Shown: piece by piece, positions 40,207 through 51,616 of the stretch
Layout of the letters: each line of letters starts with the position of its first letter
Numbering within the stretch: position 1 is the first letter of the stretch
Source: Nannochloris sp. 'desiccata'
Taxonomy: Eukaryota; Chlorophyta; Trebouxiophyceae; Chlorellales; Chlorellaceae
NCBI GenBank assembly: GCA_019044685.2
Contig: JAGTXX020000008.1
Coordinates: 1-64,000 of the forward strand
DNA: 64,000 bases
Direction: 5' to 3'
Translations under genes and position numbers: made by a program
The notes under the pieces: model-generated
Seen by the model: only the letters and a program-made list of their open reading frames with translations
What the model was told of the DNA's origin: nothing
Databases searched by the model: none

Positions 40207-43200
40207 TTAGGTAGCATCGTGCTGCTGATCTATCTCACGCAGCATGCGTTTCACTTCTGTTCCAGCATCTCTAAAATTTGATTTAGGTTCCCAGGTAGAG
40301 TCACACAAAGGGTATCCTTCCCATTTAACATAGTATTCAACTTTAAAGCCACGACCCCACGGTGTCGAGCGACGGTCCAGAATTTTTTCAACGTTGAAGA
40401 CATCAGGGCCTTGCTCCAGGTCTGGAGGAGGTCTAGCAGGGTAACGATTAGGAAATTCAGTGCTTTGTACGAAAGGTTTGAGCTTCTCAACGTGAAAAAT
40501 AGGATATCTTCTTCTCCATATAGGCGGCAGCGCCACTTGGTAGTTGAGCGGGCTAAGTTTCTTCACGACAGGAATGGGTCCAAACCACTTTGGTGCTAGC
40601 TTGCGAGGTCCCTTCAATGGTAAATCAGCAGTAGAAATGTAAACTTGATCTCCTTCTTCAAAAGTAAGATGTCTTCTACCTTGGTCAGCGTAATATTTCT
40701 GTTTCCGCTGAGCTTCGGCAAGCATGCGCTGTGCTTCTTGAATAGCTATTTGAGTGCGTGCAGCAAAATCTACAGAAGGTTGGTTGGGATTCAGCTTCGC
40801 TAAAGCTTGAAGGTTGAGGGTAGGAGGAGTAGGTACTTCTTCGCCATAGCAAAGGAAGAAAGGTGTTTTTCCAGTAGAAACATTTTTGCTGTTGTTGATG
40901 GCAAACTCGACGGCGGGTAAAATCTGAACCCAGTTTGGGTATTCTTGGTGCAAAGTACGCAGCATATCTACAACTATTCTAACTGTAATCTCTGATTGAC
41001 CATCAGTTTGAGGGTGGTAAGCGGTAGAAAGCTTGTGTTTAATCCCCAGCTGAGCAATCATTGATTTCCAGAAAATGCTCGTAAATTGAGTGCCTCGATC
41101 TGAAATAATAGTGCTAGGTACTCCTTGATTTCTAACGACATGCCTATAAAACAATGTTGCAGCTTCTTCAGCAGTAACTTTATCAGTGGTGGGAGCTAGG
41201 AAGACTCGTTTAGTCAGCTTGTCCACCATAATCATGATAGCGTTAAAATTGTCGACGTCCGGCAACGAGGTAACAAAATCCATAGTAATAACTTCAAAAC
41301 GTCTTGTAGGGGTAGGTAAAGGTTGTAAAAGACCAGCTTTCTTCTGGTTAGAGCTTTTAGATGCACCACAACGTTCACATGATTGCACACCACGCCGAAC
41401 ATCACGCTGCAACTGTGGCCAGTAGTAGCAGCGGAGAAGTAGAGCGGCGGTTTTCGCAACGCCAAAATGTCCAGCTAGAAGGGAATCATGGTGTTCTTCT
41501 ACGAGCTCTTTGCGTAAAGGTCCTTCAGGAACGTAGAGTTGAGTGTTTTCAGGGGTTCTACGTACGATGTAACCGTGGTCAAAGACGTAATCTCTACTTT
41601 GTTTTTCTTGGATTAATTGAATAATTTTCTTCGCTTCCGGGCTTTCTTTATAAGATTCCTTCAGCTGCAACAACCAATCGCTGTCTTGACAGGCAAAGAC
41701 GACGGTCATAGCAAAATCAGGTCTCCTAGACAACGCATCAGCAACTACGTTTGCTTTTCCAGTGATGTACTCCACGTACACGTTGAACTGAGACAATACT
41801 TCCATCCAGCGGGCTTGTCGGGGCGACAGCCGAGGTTGTGTCTGGAGGTATTTTAAGACGTTGTTGTCAGTGTAGGCTGTGCTTCTGTGCGCGCTCTGGA
41901 TGTAGCAGCGCCACAACTTCAGGTGATGGATCTGGGAGAGAGCTTCCTTCTCGTAAATATCGTATTTTCGCTCAGCTTCGCTCAGCTTCTTCGAGGAGAA
42001 GGCCACCGGCTTCAAGCCTTGACCCTGGTCTTGCATTAAAACACCACCAAAAGCAAAGTCAGAAGCATCGGTGTACATTTCAAAAGGAAAATCTGGACTG
42101 GGTAGTATTAAAATAGGTGCAGTAGTAAGTTTAGACTTTAAAGTTTCAAAAGCTTGTTGCTGTGTTGGGGTCCAAATAAAAGAAATATCTTTTTTTAAAA
42201 GTTCCGTCATCGGGGCGGCAATGTGGGAATATTTTTCTATAAACTTGCGGTAGTATCCAGTAAAACCTAAAAACGACAAAATATCTATAGTATTCTTGGG
42301 AACAGGCCATTCTAAAATTGTAGAAATCTTGCTCTGGTCCACCTTTATTCCATTTTCTGAAATAATGTAGCCCAGCCAAGCAATTTTAGTTTGGAAAAAC
42401 AAACACTTTTCTTTATTCACAAAAAGTTTATTCTTTCTTAATTTTTCAAAAACATGACGCACGTGCTGTATGTGCGCCTGCAACGACTTAGAAAAGATCA
42501 TAATATCATCTAAATAACACAAAACAAACTGATGTAGCTCATCTCTAAAAACATTATTCATTAAAGTTTGAAAAGTAGCGGGAGCGTTGCATAACCCAAA
42601 AGGTAGCACAACAAACTCAAAATGCCCAAAAGGCGTTCTAAATGCAGTTTTCTCAATATCTTCTTCTTTAATCTTAATCTGATGGTAGGCAGACTTAAGA
42701 TCCAAGCTAGTAAAGTATTTAGCTCCAGCTAGCTTGTCCAGTAGGTCATCGATACGCGGCAGCGGGCAGCGATTTTTCTTGGTAATTCTATTCAGACCTC
42801 TGTAATCAACGCACATGCGCAAAGCTCCACTTTTCTTACGTACAAATAAGATAGGAGCCCCGTAAGGTGACTTACTAGGCCGAATAAAACCTCGGTTCAG
42901 GTAATCTAGGATCTGGGTTTTCAGCTCCGCCAGTTCCTCGAAACTCAGGCGGTACATCTGTTGAGCAACAGGGCTGGCTCCGGGTTCCAGCTCTATCTCG
43001 TGCTCAATTTCTCGGTCAACAGGTAATGGCAAATCAGGGTCAAAGACATCTACAAACTCATCTACAAGCATATCTACGTGTTTTTCTAAACCATTTCTTT
43101 CTAAATTTTTCCCGTCACTGCCATACTCGTAGTTCTCGTACTTTTCTGGTATCGGCTTTATTACGCAAAAGTGAACGATATTCCCTGAGGATAGTTCAGC

Positions 43201-43752
43201 TTCCATTTCCACAGCGGAAATAAGGCCATTTTTCTTCAAATGTTTCTGGTCATGGTAGTCAGCTCTAAACGCTATCGTCTTACCGTCGTGTTGGAGAGTA
43301 ATTAAATTATTTGGCCAGTCAATTTGGGGATTCTTTTCATCAAACCAAGGCTTTCCAAGAACCAAATCAAAAGGACAGTCTCCTAGGAGCACGAATATGT
43401 TGGTAAGAGTGTCACTATAGCATGAAGCTCTAATTCTAGCAAGGTCCAAGACTTTTTCGCAGCGGTGGTACCGCCCGTCAGCAGTACGAAAAGTAGGGCC
43501 ATTTTCAATCGTTCTAGTCTTTAATTTGTGCTTTAAAACAAAACTATCTGCTACTAAGTTAACTGACGAACCACTATCAAACAGTGTGTCAGCTTCAACA
43601 CAGCCTACTCTAAATTTTGTTCTCAACAATTTTGCCGACTTCCACCTAGCTACCTCTTTAATTAAATCTACATCAACTACTTCATCAATCTCTTGTTCTA
43701 GGTTTTCTACTACAGGCAGCGAGTCTCCACTTTCAACAACATTTCTGCTCAC
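40207..43752 (-). CDS. pol: D pol polyprotein with chromodomain
   Basis: 1181 codons from a GTG that overlaps the gag stop; no ATG, so synthesis by -1 frameshifting is likely. Acidic start, protease D59-S-G, RT with [15 protein letters not shown] and YLDD, RNase H with TDAS, integrase with the HHCC region and DDE core (MDFVTSLP, SDRGTQF, TDGQSE), GPY-like region, and chromodomain (YYVKWEGYP, STWEPKSNF) near the C-terminus. The frame is undamaged. It is the intact reference against which the breaks of C1 can be read. Confidence 0.94.
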   Translation of the reverse strand: MSRNVVESGDSLPVVENLEQEIDEVVDVDLIKEVARWKSAKLLRTKFRVGCVEADTLFDSGSSVNLVADSFVLKHKLKTRTIENGPTFRTADGRYHRCEKVLDLARIRASCYSDTLTNIFVLLGDCPFDLVLGKPWFDEKNPQIDWPNNLITLQHDGKTIAFRADYHDQKHLKKNGLISAVEMEAELSSGNIVHFCVIKPIPEKYENYEYGSDGKNLERNGLEKHVDMLVDEFVDVFDPDLPLPVDREIEHEIELEPGASPVAQQMYRLSFEELAELKTQILDYLNRGFIRPSKSPYGAPILFVRKKSGALRMCVDYRGLNRITKKNRCPLPRIDDLLDKLAGAKYFTSLDLKSAYHQIKIKEEDIEKTAFRTPFGHFEFVVLPFGLCNAPATFQTLMNNVFRDELHQFVLCYLDDIMIFSKSLQAHIQHVRHVFEKLRKNKLFVNKEKCLFFQTKIAWLGYIISENGIKVDQSKISTILEWPVPKNTIDILSFLGFTGYYRKFIEKYSHIAAPMTELLKKDISFIWTPTQQQAFETLKSKLTTAPILILPSPDFPFEMYTDASDFAFGGVLMQDQGQGLKPVAFSSKKLSEAERKYDIYEKEALSQIHHLKLWRCYIQSAHRSTAYTDNNVLKYLQTQPRLSPRQARWMEVLSQFNVYVEYITGKANVVADALSRRPDFAMTVVFACQDSDWLLQLKESYKESPEAKKIIQLIQEKQSRDYVFDHGYIVRRTPENTQLYVPEGPLRKELVEEHHDSLLAGHFGVAKTAALLLRCYYWPQLQRDVRRGVQSCERCGASKSSNQKKAGLLQPLPTPTRRFEVITMDFVTSLPDVDNFNAIMIMVDKLTKRVFLAPTTDKVTAEEAATLFYRHVVRNQGVPSTIISDRGTQFTSIFWKSMIAQLGIKHKLSTAYHPQTDGQSEITVRIVVDMLRTLHQEYPNWVQILPAVEFAINNSKNVSTGKTPFFLCYGEEVPTPPTLNLQALAKLNPNQPSVDFAARTQIAIQEAQRMLAEAQRKQKYYADQGRRHLTFEEGDQVYISTADLPLKGPRKLAPKWFGPIPVVKKLSPLNYQVALPPIWRRRYPIFHVEKLKPFVQSTEFPNRYPARPPPDLEQGPDVFNVEKILDRRSTPWGRGFKVEYYVKWEGYPLCDSTWEPKSNFRDAGTEVKRMLREIDQQHDAT

Positions 43753-43770
43753 TGCCTCTGTCCGTTTGGG
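43714..43770 (-). promoter_or_regulatory. D programmed -1 frameshift cassette at gag-pol
   Basis: Heptamer CCCAAAC (43770 down to 43764) in gag phase C-CCA-AAC. A 6-nt spacer, then a 10-bp stem AGGCAGTGAG (43757-43748) with CTCGCTGCCT (43723-43714), one G-U pair, loop 24 nt. The gag stop TGA is inside the stem. The -1 frame is open from the heptamer into pol. Confidence 0.85.
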
Positions 43771-44774
43771 TTGATCTTGTTCTTCTTGGGACAGTTAACT
43801 ACAATGTGACCTGGTTCGCGGCAAAACAAACAACGCCCTTCCTTAATGCACTGCGCCCTAGTTTCAGGAGTAAGCTTTTCAATCTTTTTAAAGCTATCAA
43901 TCTCCATAGGAGTTGTAGTACTAGCAGGATGTTGTGAAGAGGTACTAGCGTGACCAGCATGTTGCCCTTTCCAGCTTTTTCCATTTCCAGCACTACCGCC
44001 AGAATCGATTTTTTCAGCGCCGTTGTTTTTATCATTGCCAGCTTCATACGTAGCGTCATCTACAGCAATAGCGTAGGTCATTAATGCCTCAAGGCCATGT
44101 AATTCCTTCAATTTGTACTTTTCAAGGACCTTTGCTTTAATACGAGGTTTTAATCCCTTCATAAAGAGGTACGCCATCTCTTCTTCCGTCAGTTCTGTTC
44201 TAACCGTCATTGTTAAAAATTTATCTGCATAGGCCTCAGCAGAGCCTGTTTGCTTCAAACTGTCTAGTTTTTGGCGAGCTTCATACGCTGGATCCTTAGG
44301 TCTGTAACGTTGAATTAAAGCGTGTTTAAATGCTTCAAAAGTAGTAGGAATATTAGCTACATGCCCTTCGGTAATTGAACGCCACCAAATCGCCGCTTGA
44401 CCTGTTAATGCATGCTTCACGGCCAAGATTTTGGTTTCTTCCAAGGTAATTCCTGCTGCTTCAAGCGTATTTGCTACTTCATAAGCCCATTCTTCAGGAT
44501 CTTTGCTACGACTTCCTGAGAATTTGTCAGGTTTAATTTTGATAAAACGGGTAATCTTTTTACCTTCATCGTCAACATTTTCCACCACTTGTATAGGGAC
44601 AACTGCAGGTACAGGAGCTTGGTCAAATGCCATGGCCTGCTGCTGTGGTTGTTGTTGTTGCATAGCAAGAACCTGCGCTTGCAATTGCTGTACTGCGTTT
44701 TGCAAATTCGCATTTTCTTGTTGCATTGCCAAAATCTGCTCTTCGTTCATCTTGAATAAATAATTCGTTAACAA
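43749..44774 (-). CDS. gag: D gag polyprotein
   Basis: 341 codons. N-terminal Gln-rich helix (MQQENANLQNAVQQLQAQ) with heptad spacing suggesting a coiled coil, a retrotransposon gag domain at about 75-225, a Gly/Ser/His linker, and a CCHC knuckle (CLFCREPGHIVVNC) near residue 320. The annotated start at 44774 could be replaced by the ATG 8 codons later (MNEEQILAM), which matches the gag starts of A and C better. It ends at TGA inside the frameshift stem. Confidence 0.9.
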   Translation of the reverse strand: MLTNYLFKMNEEQILAMQQENANLQNAVQQLQAQVLAMQQQQPQQQAMAFDQAPVPAVVPIQVVENVDDEGKKITRFIKIKPDKFSGSRSKDPEEWAYEVANTLEAAGITLEETKILAVKHALTGQAAIWWRSITEGHVANIPTTFEAFKHALIQRYRPKDPAYEARQKLDSLKQTGSAEAYADKFLTMTVRTELTEEEMAYLFMKGLKPRIKAKVLEKYKLKELHGLEALMTYAIAVDDATYEAGNDKNNGAEKIDSGGSAGNGKSWKGQHAGHASTSSQHPASTTTPMEIDSFKKIEKLTPETRAQCIKEGRCLFCREPGHIVVNCPKKNKINPNGQRQ

Positions 44775-44909
44775 GGCTCAGCTAAACAACCTTGGAGTTT
44801 GATATTTCACTAAGAACAGTAAAACACCGGTTCCCAGGCTTGCTTAACACCGGTAGACTCTAATAGGAGAGCGAGCAAGGAGATTCTAGCCGCGCCTTGG
44901 GTGCCAAAA

Positions 44910-45090
44910 TGTGATGATTAACCGTGTTTGGCTAAACACCACTACTTGTTCTAGTTGTTCTAAGTTCTAGTTACAGGTTCTAGGTAAATCAAAAGTCCCT
45001 CTACAGAATGCAAAAGGTGTTCTTTATAGTAGCTCACGCAGCGGAGGCGTGCTATGCATGATGTGACGAGGCAGCTTCTCGCTAGCTATG
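44910..45090 (-). repeat. D 5' LTR, inner 181 bp
   Basis: Matches the D 3' LTR up to CTAGCTATG, where A3 begins. The last 13 bp of the LTR follow A3 at 51599-51611. 44775-44909 is the D leader with the primer-binding site. Confidence 0.93.
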
Positions 45091-45449
45091 TGTAGAACTA
45101 TGCCTAACTGGGTGGAAGGCTAAGTTCTTAGGAACAAGATGTTCGATCGAATGCGCACAGTGGAGTCACAACTACACTGTCTTAGAGGTCTATAGGGTAT
45201 CTAGGAGTATCAGGTGTACCTGGTTACACGAATCAAGAGTTAATCATAATTAAGAATGTGGAAAAGAGCGATGGAGAGCTATTTAGGAATTGAGTATGTA
45301 GCTTCTCAAGCTATAACGTTATAGGGCACGCAGCCATAACGAGAGTGACTGTGTCAGACTGAGTCTGGCAGAGAATAGCTGTCCAGAGCGACGGAAGAAA
45401 GAAAAGAGACCAAAATAGAAAAAGGCAAAATAAGGCGCAAAGTGCTACA
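45091..45449 (-). repeat. A3 3' LTR
   Basis: A 359-bp LTR followed by the complement of the purine tract TTATCCCCTCCTT. 45450-45625 is the 3' untranslated part, with a run of A. Confidence 0.95.
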
Positions 45450-45625
45450 TTATCCCCTCCTTAAGAAAAGAGCCACGTCCTCGCTGGCTCAGAACAATGT
45501 AAGCAGACAAAGGAATCAAGGGGAAAGCAAAACAAAAGACAGTCAGCAAAATGAAAATATAAATAGACAAATCTGAAAATTTCTTAACCAGGGAAAAAAA
45601 AAAAAAAATCACATAGACAATAAAA

Positions 45626-48600
45626 TTACTTCTTTTTAGTAGGTTCCTTGATATTCTTCTTCTTTTTAGAATTAACAGTAGGCCAAGGTGGTAGCGTAGC
45701 TTCTCCACGTTTGAGTGGGTGTGCAGCATCATATTCATCAATTAAATCTTTAATGCCGAGTAGTTGGCGGCGGGGTTCCCAAGTAGCTTCTTCAAGAGAG
45801 TAACCAAGCCAAGCTACATGATAAAACCATTCAGGGCGAGATTTACCAACAATAGTATCCCATTTACGACCAAATACATAATCGACAAGGTAGATTCCAT
45901 CACCACGTGCATAACCAATCGGTGGCAGTTCCACAGTAACGCGTTCACCAAATTCTTCAGGAGACTCTACAAAGGGATGTAAGAGTTTGACATGGAAGGT
46001 AGCATGAATTTGCATCTCATTAGGGAGTGTAAGTTTATACGTAACGGGAGACAGCACTTTAGAAATCGTGAAGGGACCAATACGTCTTTCTTGCAGCTTG
46101 CGAGAAGGACCGGGCAGCTTCAAATTTTCTGTAGACAGGTAAACACGATCTCCAACTTTAAACTCAACATGCCTTCTAGATTTATTTGCATATTCACGCT
46201 GACGTTCACGAGCGCGCTCCAAATGTTGTTTAGCTTCAGTTAAAGCAGTAGCGACAGTGTGAGCCAAGGTATCAGGATTGACAGCAGCAGCAGAAGTAGG
46301 ATTGAGAGCAGCACCAGGGACAAAAGGATGAGTACCATGATTCAAGAAGTACGGAGTAAACTTATGCGAAGCTTGACGAGAATTATTATAAGCCAATTCC
46401 AGATAAGGTAACAATTCATCCCAGTTATCATGCTTATCGTTGACGTAAGAGCGGAGCATCTCTTCAATGGTCCTATTCATTCGCTCAGTCTGGCCATCAG
46501 TTTCGGGGTGGAAAGCAGTAGACATGTGAGAAGCAATACCTAAAGCATCAATAAATTGTTTCCAATACTCACTGGTGAAGCGAGCATCGCGATCACTGAT
46601 CAAGGCTTTTGGGAAACCATGGAGCCTAAAGATATTACTCATCATGAGTTTAGCAAGACTAGGAGCATCAACAGTGGTAGTGGTAGCAATGAAATGACCC
46701 ATTTTAGAAAGCTTATCAACTACAGTAACAATGCAGTCAAAACCATTGAGAGTGGTAGGCAAAGGACCAATCAAATCCAATGAGACATGTTCCCAATTAT
46801 GATCAGGAACCGGCAGCGGTTGCAACAAGCCAGCAGGCTTTTGGTTGTTCGATTTCATTCGCTGACAAAGAAGGCAAGATTTCACATAACGTTGTACAGT
46901 TTGTGCAATTCCACGCCAGTAGTAATGTCGAGAAACCAGTTCAGTAGTTTTATCCATGCCCACGTGACCAGCAGTCACATGATCGTGATTTGCAGCTAAA
47001 ACTTTAGCTTGCAACTTCTTGAATGGAACGAACAATTTCTTTCTTCCCTTCGAGTGAGCATAAATTAAATCATTTTGAACTGAGTATTCAAAATCCAAGA
47101 CAGATGGAGGAGGAGCAAGAGAGCGGCGACGACGACGGTTACTAACGGGAGCGGGAGCGACAACTTTCTTGTACAAAGGATCTTTAACCAAAGCATCCTT
47201 CAATTCAGCTAACCAACCTTGGTTAGGTTCAAAATGTACAATAGAATTCACACGAACACTATTAACACGAATACCTTGCACACGAAGCAGCTGTGGCAGC
47301 ACAGTGTCAGACACAGGGGGCAGTTCAAAATCAGCGCGTCGACTCAAAGCATCAGCTACAACATTAGCTTTACCAGGGAGATACTTGATGAGCAAGTCAT
47401 TACCGTACTCTAATAGAGTTTCAAGCCATCGTACTTGTCTCTTAGACAGTTCTTTTTGTTCCATGAAGTACTTCAAGGAATTATGATCAGTAAGAACAGT
47501 GATCGGCACGCCTTCGACATAGTGTCGCCAGCGTTTGAGAGCACAGACAATAGCATGAAGTTCGCGATCATGAGTAGGCCAACGACGTTCAGTATCACTC
47601 AGAGTTTGAGAAATGAAGGCAACAGGACGTTCACCTTCAGGCGTAGATTGACTAAGCACAGCACCAACAGCGAACTCAGAAGCGTCCGTAGTAATCACAA
47701 AAGGCTTGCCAAATTCAGGATTTTTCAACACAGGAGCGGTGGACAAGGCAGTCTTCAAGGCTTCTAACGCTTGAGTTTGCTTGGTAGTCCAGAGAAAAGG
47801 GACATTCTTCTTAGTAAGCAAGGTAAGAGGGGCAGCCATGGTGGCGAAACCATGAACATAGCGACGGTAATAATTAGCTAGACCGAGAAAAGAGCGGACT
47901 TGCCGGACTGTTTTAGGTTGAGGCCAGTCAGCAACAGCTTGAACTTTACGAGGGTCAGCTTTAACACCATCACCATTAATCACATGCCCAAGGAAGGACA
48001 CTTCAGTTTGGAAAAATTCACACTTAGAGGCCTTGCAATACAGCTTATTCTGTCGGAGGACGTCAAGCGCGTGGCGAACGTGCTTTTCATGATCCTCAAG
48101 AGTATCACTAAAGATAAGGATATCATCTAAGTATACCATAATGAATTTGTCCAAACTAGTGCGGAAGATGTCATTCATCAAGGTCTGGAAGGTGGCGGGA
48201 GCGTTCGTCAGACCGAATGGCATCACTAAAAACTCATAGTGACCATATCTGGTACTAAATGCAGTCTTGTAGATATCTTCTTTAGCTACTCGTATTTGAT
48301 AGTAGCCGGATCTCAGATCAAGCTTGGTAAAGTACTTGGCCTTACCAAGGCGATCCAACATTTCTTCAATACGAGGGAGCGGATACCTATTCTTCACAGT
48401 CTGTTTGTTCAGGGCTCTGTAGTCAATACACATACGTAAGGAGCCATCTTGCTTCTTGACAAACAGCACAGGAGATCCATAGGGAGACACACTAGGCTGT
48501 ATCTCACCATTTTCCAACATTTCGTTGATCTGTCGCTGCATTTCATCGTATTCAGGCAGACTCTTTTTATAGTCTGGGCGGGAAGTGGGTTGAGCACCAG

Positions 48601-49258
48601 GTTCAAGTTCAATACGATGATCTACAGATCGTTCAGGAGGCAGACCAGGAGGCAAGTTATCAGGGAAAACATCTTCATAATCTTTCATAATATCCTTCGC
48701 CATCTTTCGAGCGCCCGCGGCGGTGGTTTCTTTAACTTCACTTTCGACACCGTCATCAGTTTGCCGTACATAGCAAGCATATACTTTAGCAGAGGGGCGC
48801 TTACGAAGAACTCTATTGAGTTGTACAGCACTCAAGGGCTTCAATGTAGTGGGTCGGTCTGGTCGCGGACATTGCCAAAAGTGGCGACGACGGCGGTGAG
48901 TAAAAGTTATTGTTTTCTCGGAGAAATCAATACTAGGATTAATTTTACTCAGCCATGGTTGTCCTAATATCATATGATAAGCCGAATCTAAAGGCACTAC
49001 ATCCAGAGATACCGAATCTCTGTAATTCTGGATTTTAATCGTGGCACGGTGAACAAACTTGTCCAAATCATAAGCGGTACCATCAGCCATCAGGGCTTGA
49101 GTCCAGTTCTGAGGATCTTTCTTTTTCGTAGTAATTCCAAATGTTTCAACAAAGTCTTGAGAAATAAAATTACCAGCAGCACCACTATCTATAAGGATAG
49201 TGACGACCTGGCCATTGACACTTCCACGGAGGACCTGCAGCTCAGTCTCGGAGCGCAC
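45626..49258 (-). CDS. pol: A3 pol polyprotein
   Basis: 1210 codons from GTG, with the same translation as A2 pol: protease D24-S-G, RT YLDD 376-379, RNase H, integrase D828-D889-E925, chromodomain, Lys tail. Entered by a -1 shift at GTTTCCC 49381-49387 (+ strand). Intact. Confidence 0.95.
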   Translation of the reverse strand: MRSETELQVLRGSVNGQVVTILIDSGAAGNFISQDFVETFGITTKKKDPQNWTQALMADGTAYDLDKFVHRATIKIQNYRDSVSLDVVPLDSAYHMILGQPWLSKINPSIDFSEKTITFTHRRRRHFWQCPRPDRPTTLKPLSAVQLNRVLRKRPSAKVYACYVRQTDDGVESEVKETTAAGARKMAKDIMKDYEDVFPDNLPPGLPPERSVDHRIELEPGAQPTSRPDYKKSLPEYDEMQRQINEMLENGEIQPSVSPYGSPVLFVKKQDGSLRMCIDYRALNKQTVKNRYPLPRIEEMLDRLGKAKYFTKLDLRSGYYQIRVAKEDIYKTAFSTRYGHYEFLVMPFGLTNAPATFQTLMNDIFRTSLDKFIMVYLDDILIFSDTLEDHEKHVRHALDVLRQNKLYCKASKCEFFQTEVSFLGHVINGDGVKADPRKVQAVADWPQPKTVRQVRSFLGLANYYRRYVHGFATMAAPLTLLTKKNVPFLWTTKQTQALEALKTALSTAPVLKNPEFGKPFVITTDASEFAVGAVLSQSTPEGERPVAFISQTLSDTERRWPTHDRELHAIVCALKRWRHYVEGVPITVLTDHNSLKYFMEQKELSKRQVRWLETLLEYGNDLLIKYLPGKANVVADALSRRADFELPPVSDTVLPQLLRVQGIRVNSVRVNSIVHFEPNQGWLAELKDALVKDPLYKKVVAPAPVSNRRRRRSLAPPPSVLDFEYSVQNDLIYAHSKGRKKLFVPFKKLQAKVLAANHDHVTAGHVGMDKTTELVSRHYYWRGIAQTVQRYVKSCLLCQRMKSNNQKPAGLLQPLPVPDHNWEHVSLDLIGPLPTTLNGFDCIVTVVDKLSKMGHFIATTTTVDAPSLAKLMMSNIFRLHGFPKALISDRDARFTSEYWKQFIDALGIASHMSTAFHPETDGQTERMNRTIEEMLRSYVNDKHDNWDELLPYLELAYNNSRQASHKFTPYFLNHGTHPFVPGAALNPTSAAAVNPDTLAHTVATALTEAKQHLERARERQREYANKSRRHVEFKVGDRVYLSTENLKLPGPSRKLQERRIGPFTISKVLSPVTYKLTLPNEMQIHATFHVKLLHPFVESPEEFGERVTVELPPIGYARGDGIYLVDYVFGRKWDTIVGKSRPEWFYHVAWLGYSLEEATWEPRRQLLGIKDLIDEYDAAHPLKRGEATLPPWPTVNSKKKKNIKEPTKKK

Positions 49259-49362
49259 TGCGAGAATATATCGAGGGTCGCAGGCGGGAGCTGGGCCCGA
49301 ATCAAGGGTGGAGGAGTCATCAACATCATCATCAACAGATTCACCGGCAATAAAGACTCCGC

Positions 49363-50250
49363 TTACTGTCGGTGTCTCGCGTTTCCCTGCTTCTTAGTAA
49401 GCTCGGGACACTGATTTTTACGATGACCACGTTCTTTGCAGTAGAAACAACGACCTTCACGACGCAAGGCGTCACGATCATAAGAACCAGAGGGACGAGA
49501 ATCAATACTACCTATATCCATAGCCACAGGACGCGGAGCAGGAGCAAGAGAAGCCGGCTGGCGGGACTGCCAGTGTTGGCCAGAGTAATTGCCTCTGCCA
49601 CGTTGTCCAGCAGGTACCAATTCTAATTCACCAAGAGTAGCCAAAGTAGCAATCTCGTCAAATTGAAGAGTTGTACGAACCCTATTGGCCGTAGCTTGGG
49701 TAATATAGTCCTTAACCTTGTCCCAGTACAAGGTTTTCCGGAAGCGATGCACAATTTCATCCTGAGTAACTTCAGGCAATTCAAGCATAATAATACGGTA
49801 CTCTCTAATGTAATCAATCACAGATTGAGTACGCCTCTGACGTAAGTTGTCAAGGCGTTCCCGTGCTTGAAGATGTTCCTCCAAGGGACCAAAAGCACCA
49901 CGCAAAGCCGTACAAAAATCTTGCCAAGTCCCCCAAGGAGCGTTAGCCCATTCATCAACAGGGTAGACACGACGCAACCAAGTCTTGGCAGCACCTTGAA
50001 GGTAGGGCAAGGCAGTTTGCACCTTCAGCATATCATCAGTAATACCAATAGAATGACAGTACAAGGATACAGCGTACAACCAATCTTGCAAAGCTTTACT
50101 ATCACCGGTAAAGTCATTGGGCTTGCGGGGCTTGATACGCTGTGCAGCAGGTGGTTGTTGCACGTTTGGTGGTTGTTGCTGTAACTCATTGAGTTGAGCA
50201 GTCAAGAACTGTAGTTGCTGCATCAACTGAGCAGCTTCTTCGGCGTTCAT
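49363..50250 (-). CDS. gag: A3 gag polyprotein
   Basis: 295 codons, gag domain and CCHC knuckle, differing from A2 by a Val-to-Leu change near residue 13. Contains the GGGAAAC frameshift heptamer (49387 down to 49381) just before its stop. Confidence 0.94.
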   Translation of the reverse strand: MNAEEAAQLMQQLQFLTAQLNELQQQPPNVQQPPAAQRIKPRKPNDFTGDSKALQDWLYAVSLYCHSIGITDDMLKVQTALPYLQGAAKTWLRRVYPVDEWANAPWGTWQDFCTALRGAFGPLEEHLQARERLDNLRQRRTQSVIDYIREYRIIMLELPEVTQDEIVHRFRKTLYWDKVKDYITQATANRVRTTLQFDEIATLATLGELELVPAGQRGRGNYSGQHWQSRQPASLAPAPRPVAMDIGSIDSRPSGSYDRDALRREGRCFYCKERGHRKNQCPELTKKQGNARHRQ

Positions 50251-50274
50251 CTTGTCGTACGAGCAATACGAATT

Positions 50275-50736
50275 TCAATTAAAATATATAACCCTGCCGT
50301 CGGGAAGAACCTTTAATTTATTTTCTTCTTCCCAAAGGGACCACCGTGCTTCGTCAACACGTCTAGGATTCCAGTACTTTAAGAAGCTTTGTTCTTCTTC
50401 ACGTGCTTGAGAACAAGCTGTACTAGTTAGTACCCACTTGTACTTACTAGGGTTCTTGAGATCAGCTGGAATGCCGTCTAGTGGCACTTGTTTCAATCCC
50501 CCTATGTAAGTAAACTTCCCGTAAGTACCTTTAACTTTAGCCTCTACGTTAGCTTTCGCGTCAAGGTACTTCTTCAGTTGTGAACTTCTTTTACTCTTGT
50601 TGTATTGCCACGTAGTACGCTTACGAGTATCAGCAATGACCTTCTTCTTCTTCTTCTGTTTGAACTTCTCTTTACGCTTCTCTTTCTTTACCTCTTTAAC
50701 CAAGTCTTGATGTACTAGTGTAGTACTAGATGCCAT
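50275..50736 (-). CDS. A3 ORF0, 153-codon basic protein
   Basis: Third copy of the family A upstream ORF with an unchanged translation, again in frame with gag and 24 nt before it. Preservation across three copies supports that it is translated. Function unknown. Confidence 0.75.
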   Translation of the reverse strand: MASSTTLVHQDLVKEVKKEKRKEKFKQKKKKKVIADTRKRTTWQYNKSKRSSQLKKYLDAKANVEAKVKGTYGKFTYIGGLKQVPLDGIPADLKNPSKYKWVLTSTACSQAREEEQSFLKYWNPRRVDEARWSLWEEENKLKVLPDGRVIYFN

Positions 50737-51234
50737 ACACTATAGTACAGTGGAATAGGACTAATACCGGACCACTTGAAGTACTAAATGACTAATACCT
50801 AGATCAGCCGTGGACAGTACAGTACTTCTCGCTGATAGCAGCTACCTCGGTAGTCACGGATGAGGATTCAGTACTGTGGTGGTGGATGCTTCACTAGATC
50901 TTAATCAGATAATATCTTCAGAGATACCTGGACCAAGATATCAGGAACCGGGGTCAAGAGCCGCCAAAGAAAAATTTCAGAAACGCGTACGCCGGGGGTG
51001 TGTCGACTCGCCAAGTCTCAAAAACACACCTGTGAGAAGCCTATGAGCGGACTTTCGCCAAAGTCAAGCTTATATAGGGCTATCAAACAGATCAAAAGGC
51101 CACGCAGAGGAGTGGGGCCCAAAATCAAGAGGTCGAAGAACGCGGGATGCGAATCAGATGAGGTGCACGCTCACTTGCCAAGTGAGAATCAGAAGGTGCA
51201 ACTTACGTATCCCGTTTCAAAAGCTGAGAACCAA

Positions 51235-51593
51235 TGTAGAACTATGCCTAACTGGGTGGAAGGCTAAGTTCTTAGGAACAAGATGTTCGATCGAATGCGC
51301 ACAGTGGAGTCACAACTACACTGTCTTAGAGGTCTATAGGGTATCTAGGAGTATCAGGTGTACCTGGTTACACGAATCAAGAGTTAATCATAATTAAGAA
51401 TGTGGAAAAGAGCGATGGAGAGCTATTTAGGAATTGAGTATGTAGCTTCTCAAGCTATAACGTTATAGGGCACGCAGCCATAACGAGAGTGACTGTGTCA
51501 GACTGAGTCTGGCAGAGAATAGCTGTCCAGAGCGACGGAAGAAAGAAAAGAGACCAAAATAGAAAAAGGCAAAATAAGGCGCAAAGTGCTACA
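51235..51593 (-). repeat. A3 5' LTR
   Basis: A 359-bp LTR matching 45091-45449. 50737-51234 is the leader with the primer-binding site next to the LTR. Confidence 0.95.
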
Positions 51594-51616
51594 CTATGCC
51601 ATATCATCACAGGTTT

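Larger units (their letters stand above)
45091..51593 (-). mobile_element. Element A3: complete family A chromovirus in the D 5' LTR
   Basis: A 6503-bp minus-strand element with 359-bp LTRs at 45091-45449 (3') and 51235-51593 (5') and a CTATG target duplication (45086-45090, 51594-51598). It is the innermost of four levels: C1, composite, D, A3. All frames intact, same plan as A2. Confidence 0.96.
39884..51611 (-). mobile_element. Element D: family D chromovirus, with A3 in its 5' LTR
   Basis: Minus-strand element with 194-bp LTRs. The 3' LTR is at 39884-40077; the 5' LTR is split by A3 into 44910-45090 and 51599-51611 (194 bp in sum, apparently identical to the 3' LTR). GGTTT is duplicated at 39879-39883 and 51612-51616. 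Polypurine tract CAGAGAGAGGGGGGAAGAA precedes the 3' LTR; the primer-binding site TGGCACCC lies at 44906 down to 44899. Gag and pol are intact, but A3 destroys its promoter LTR. Related to family C in both proteins and signals. Confidence 0.95.
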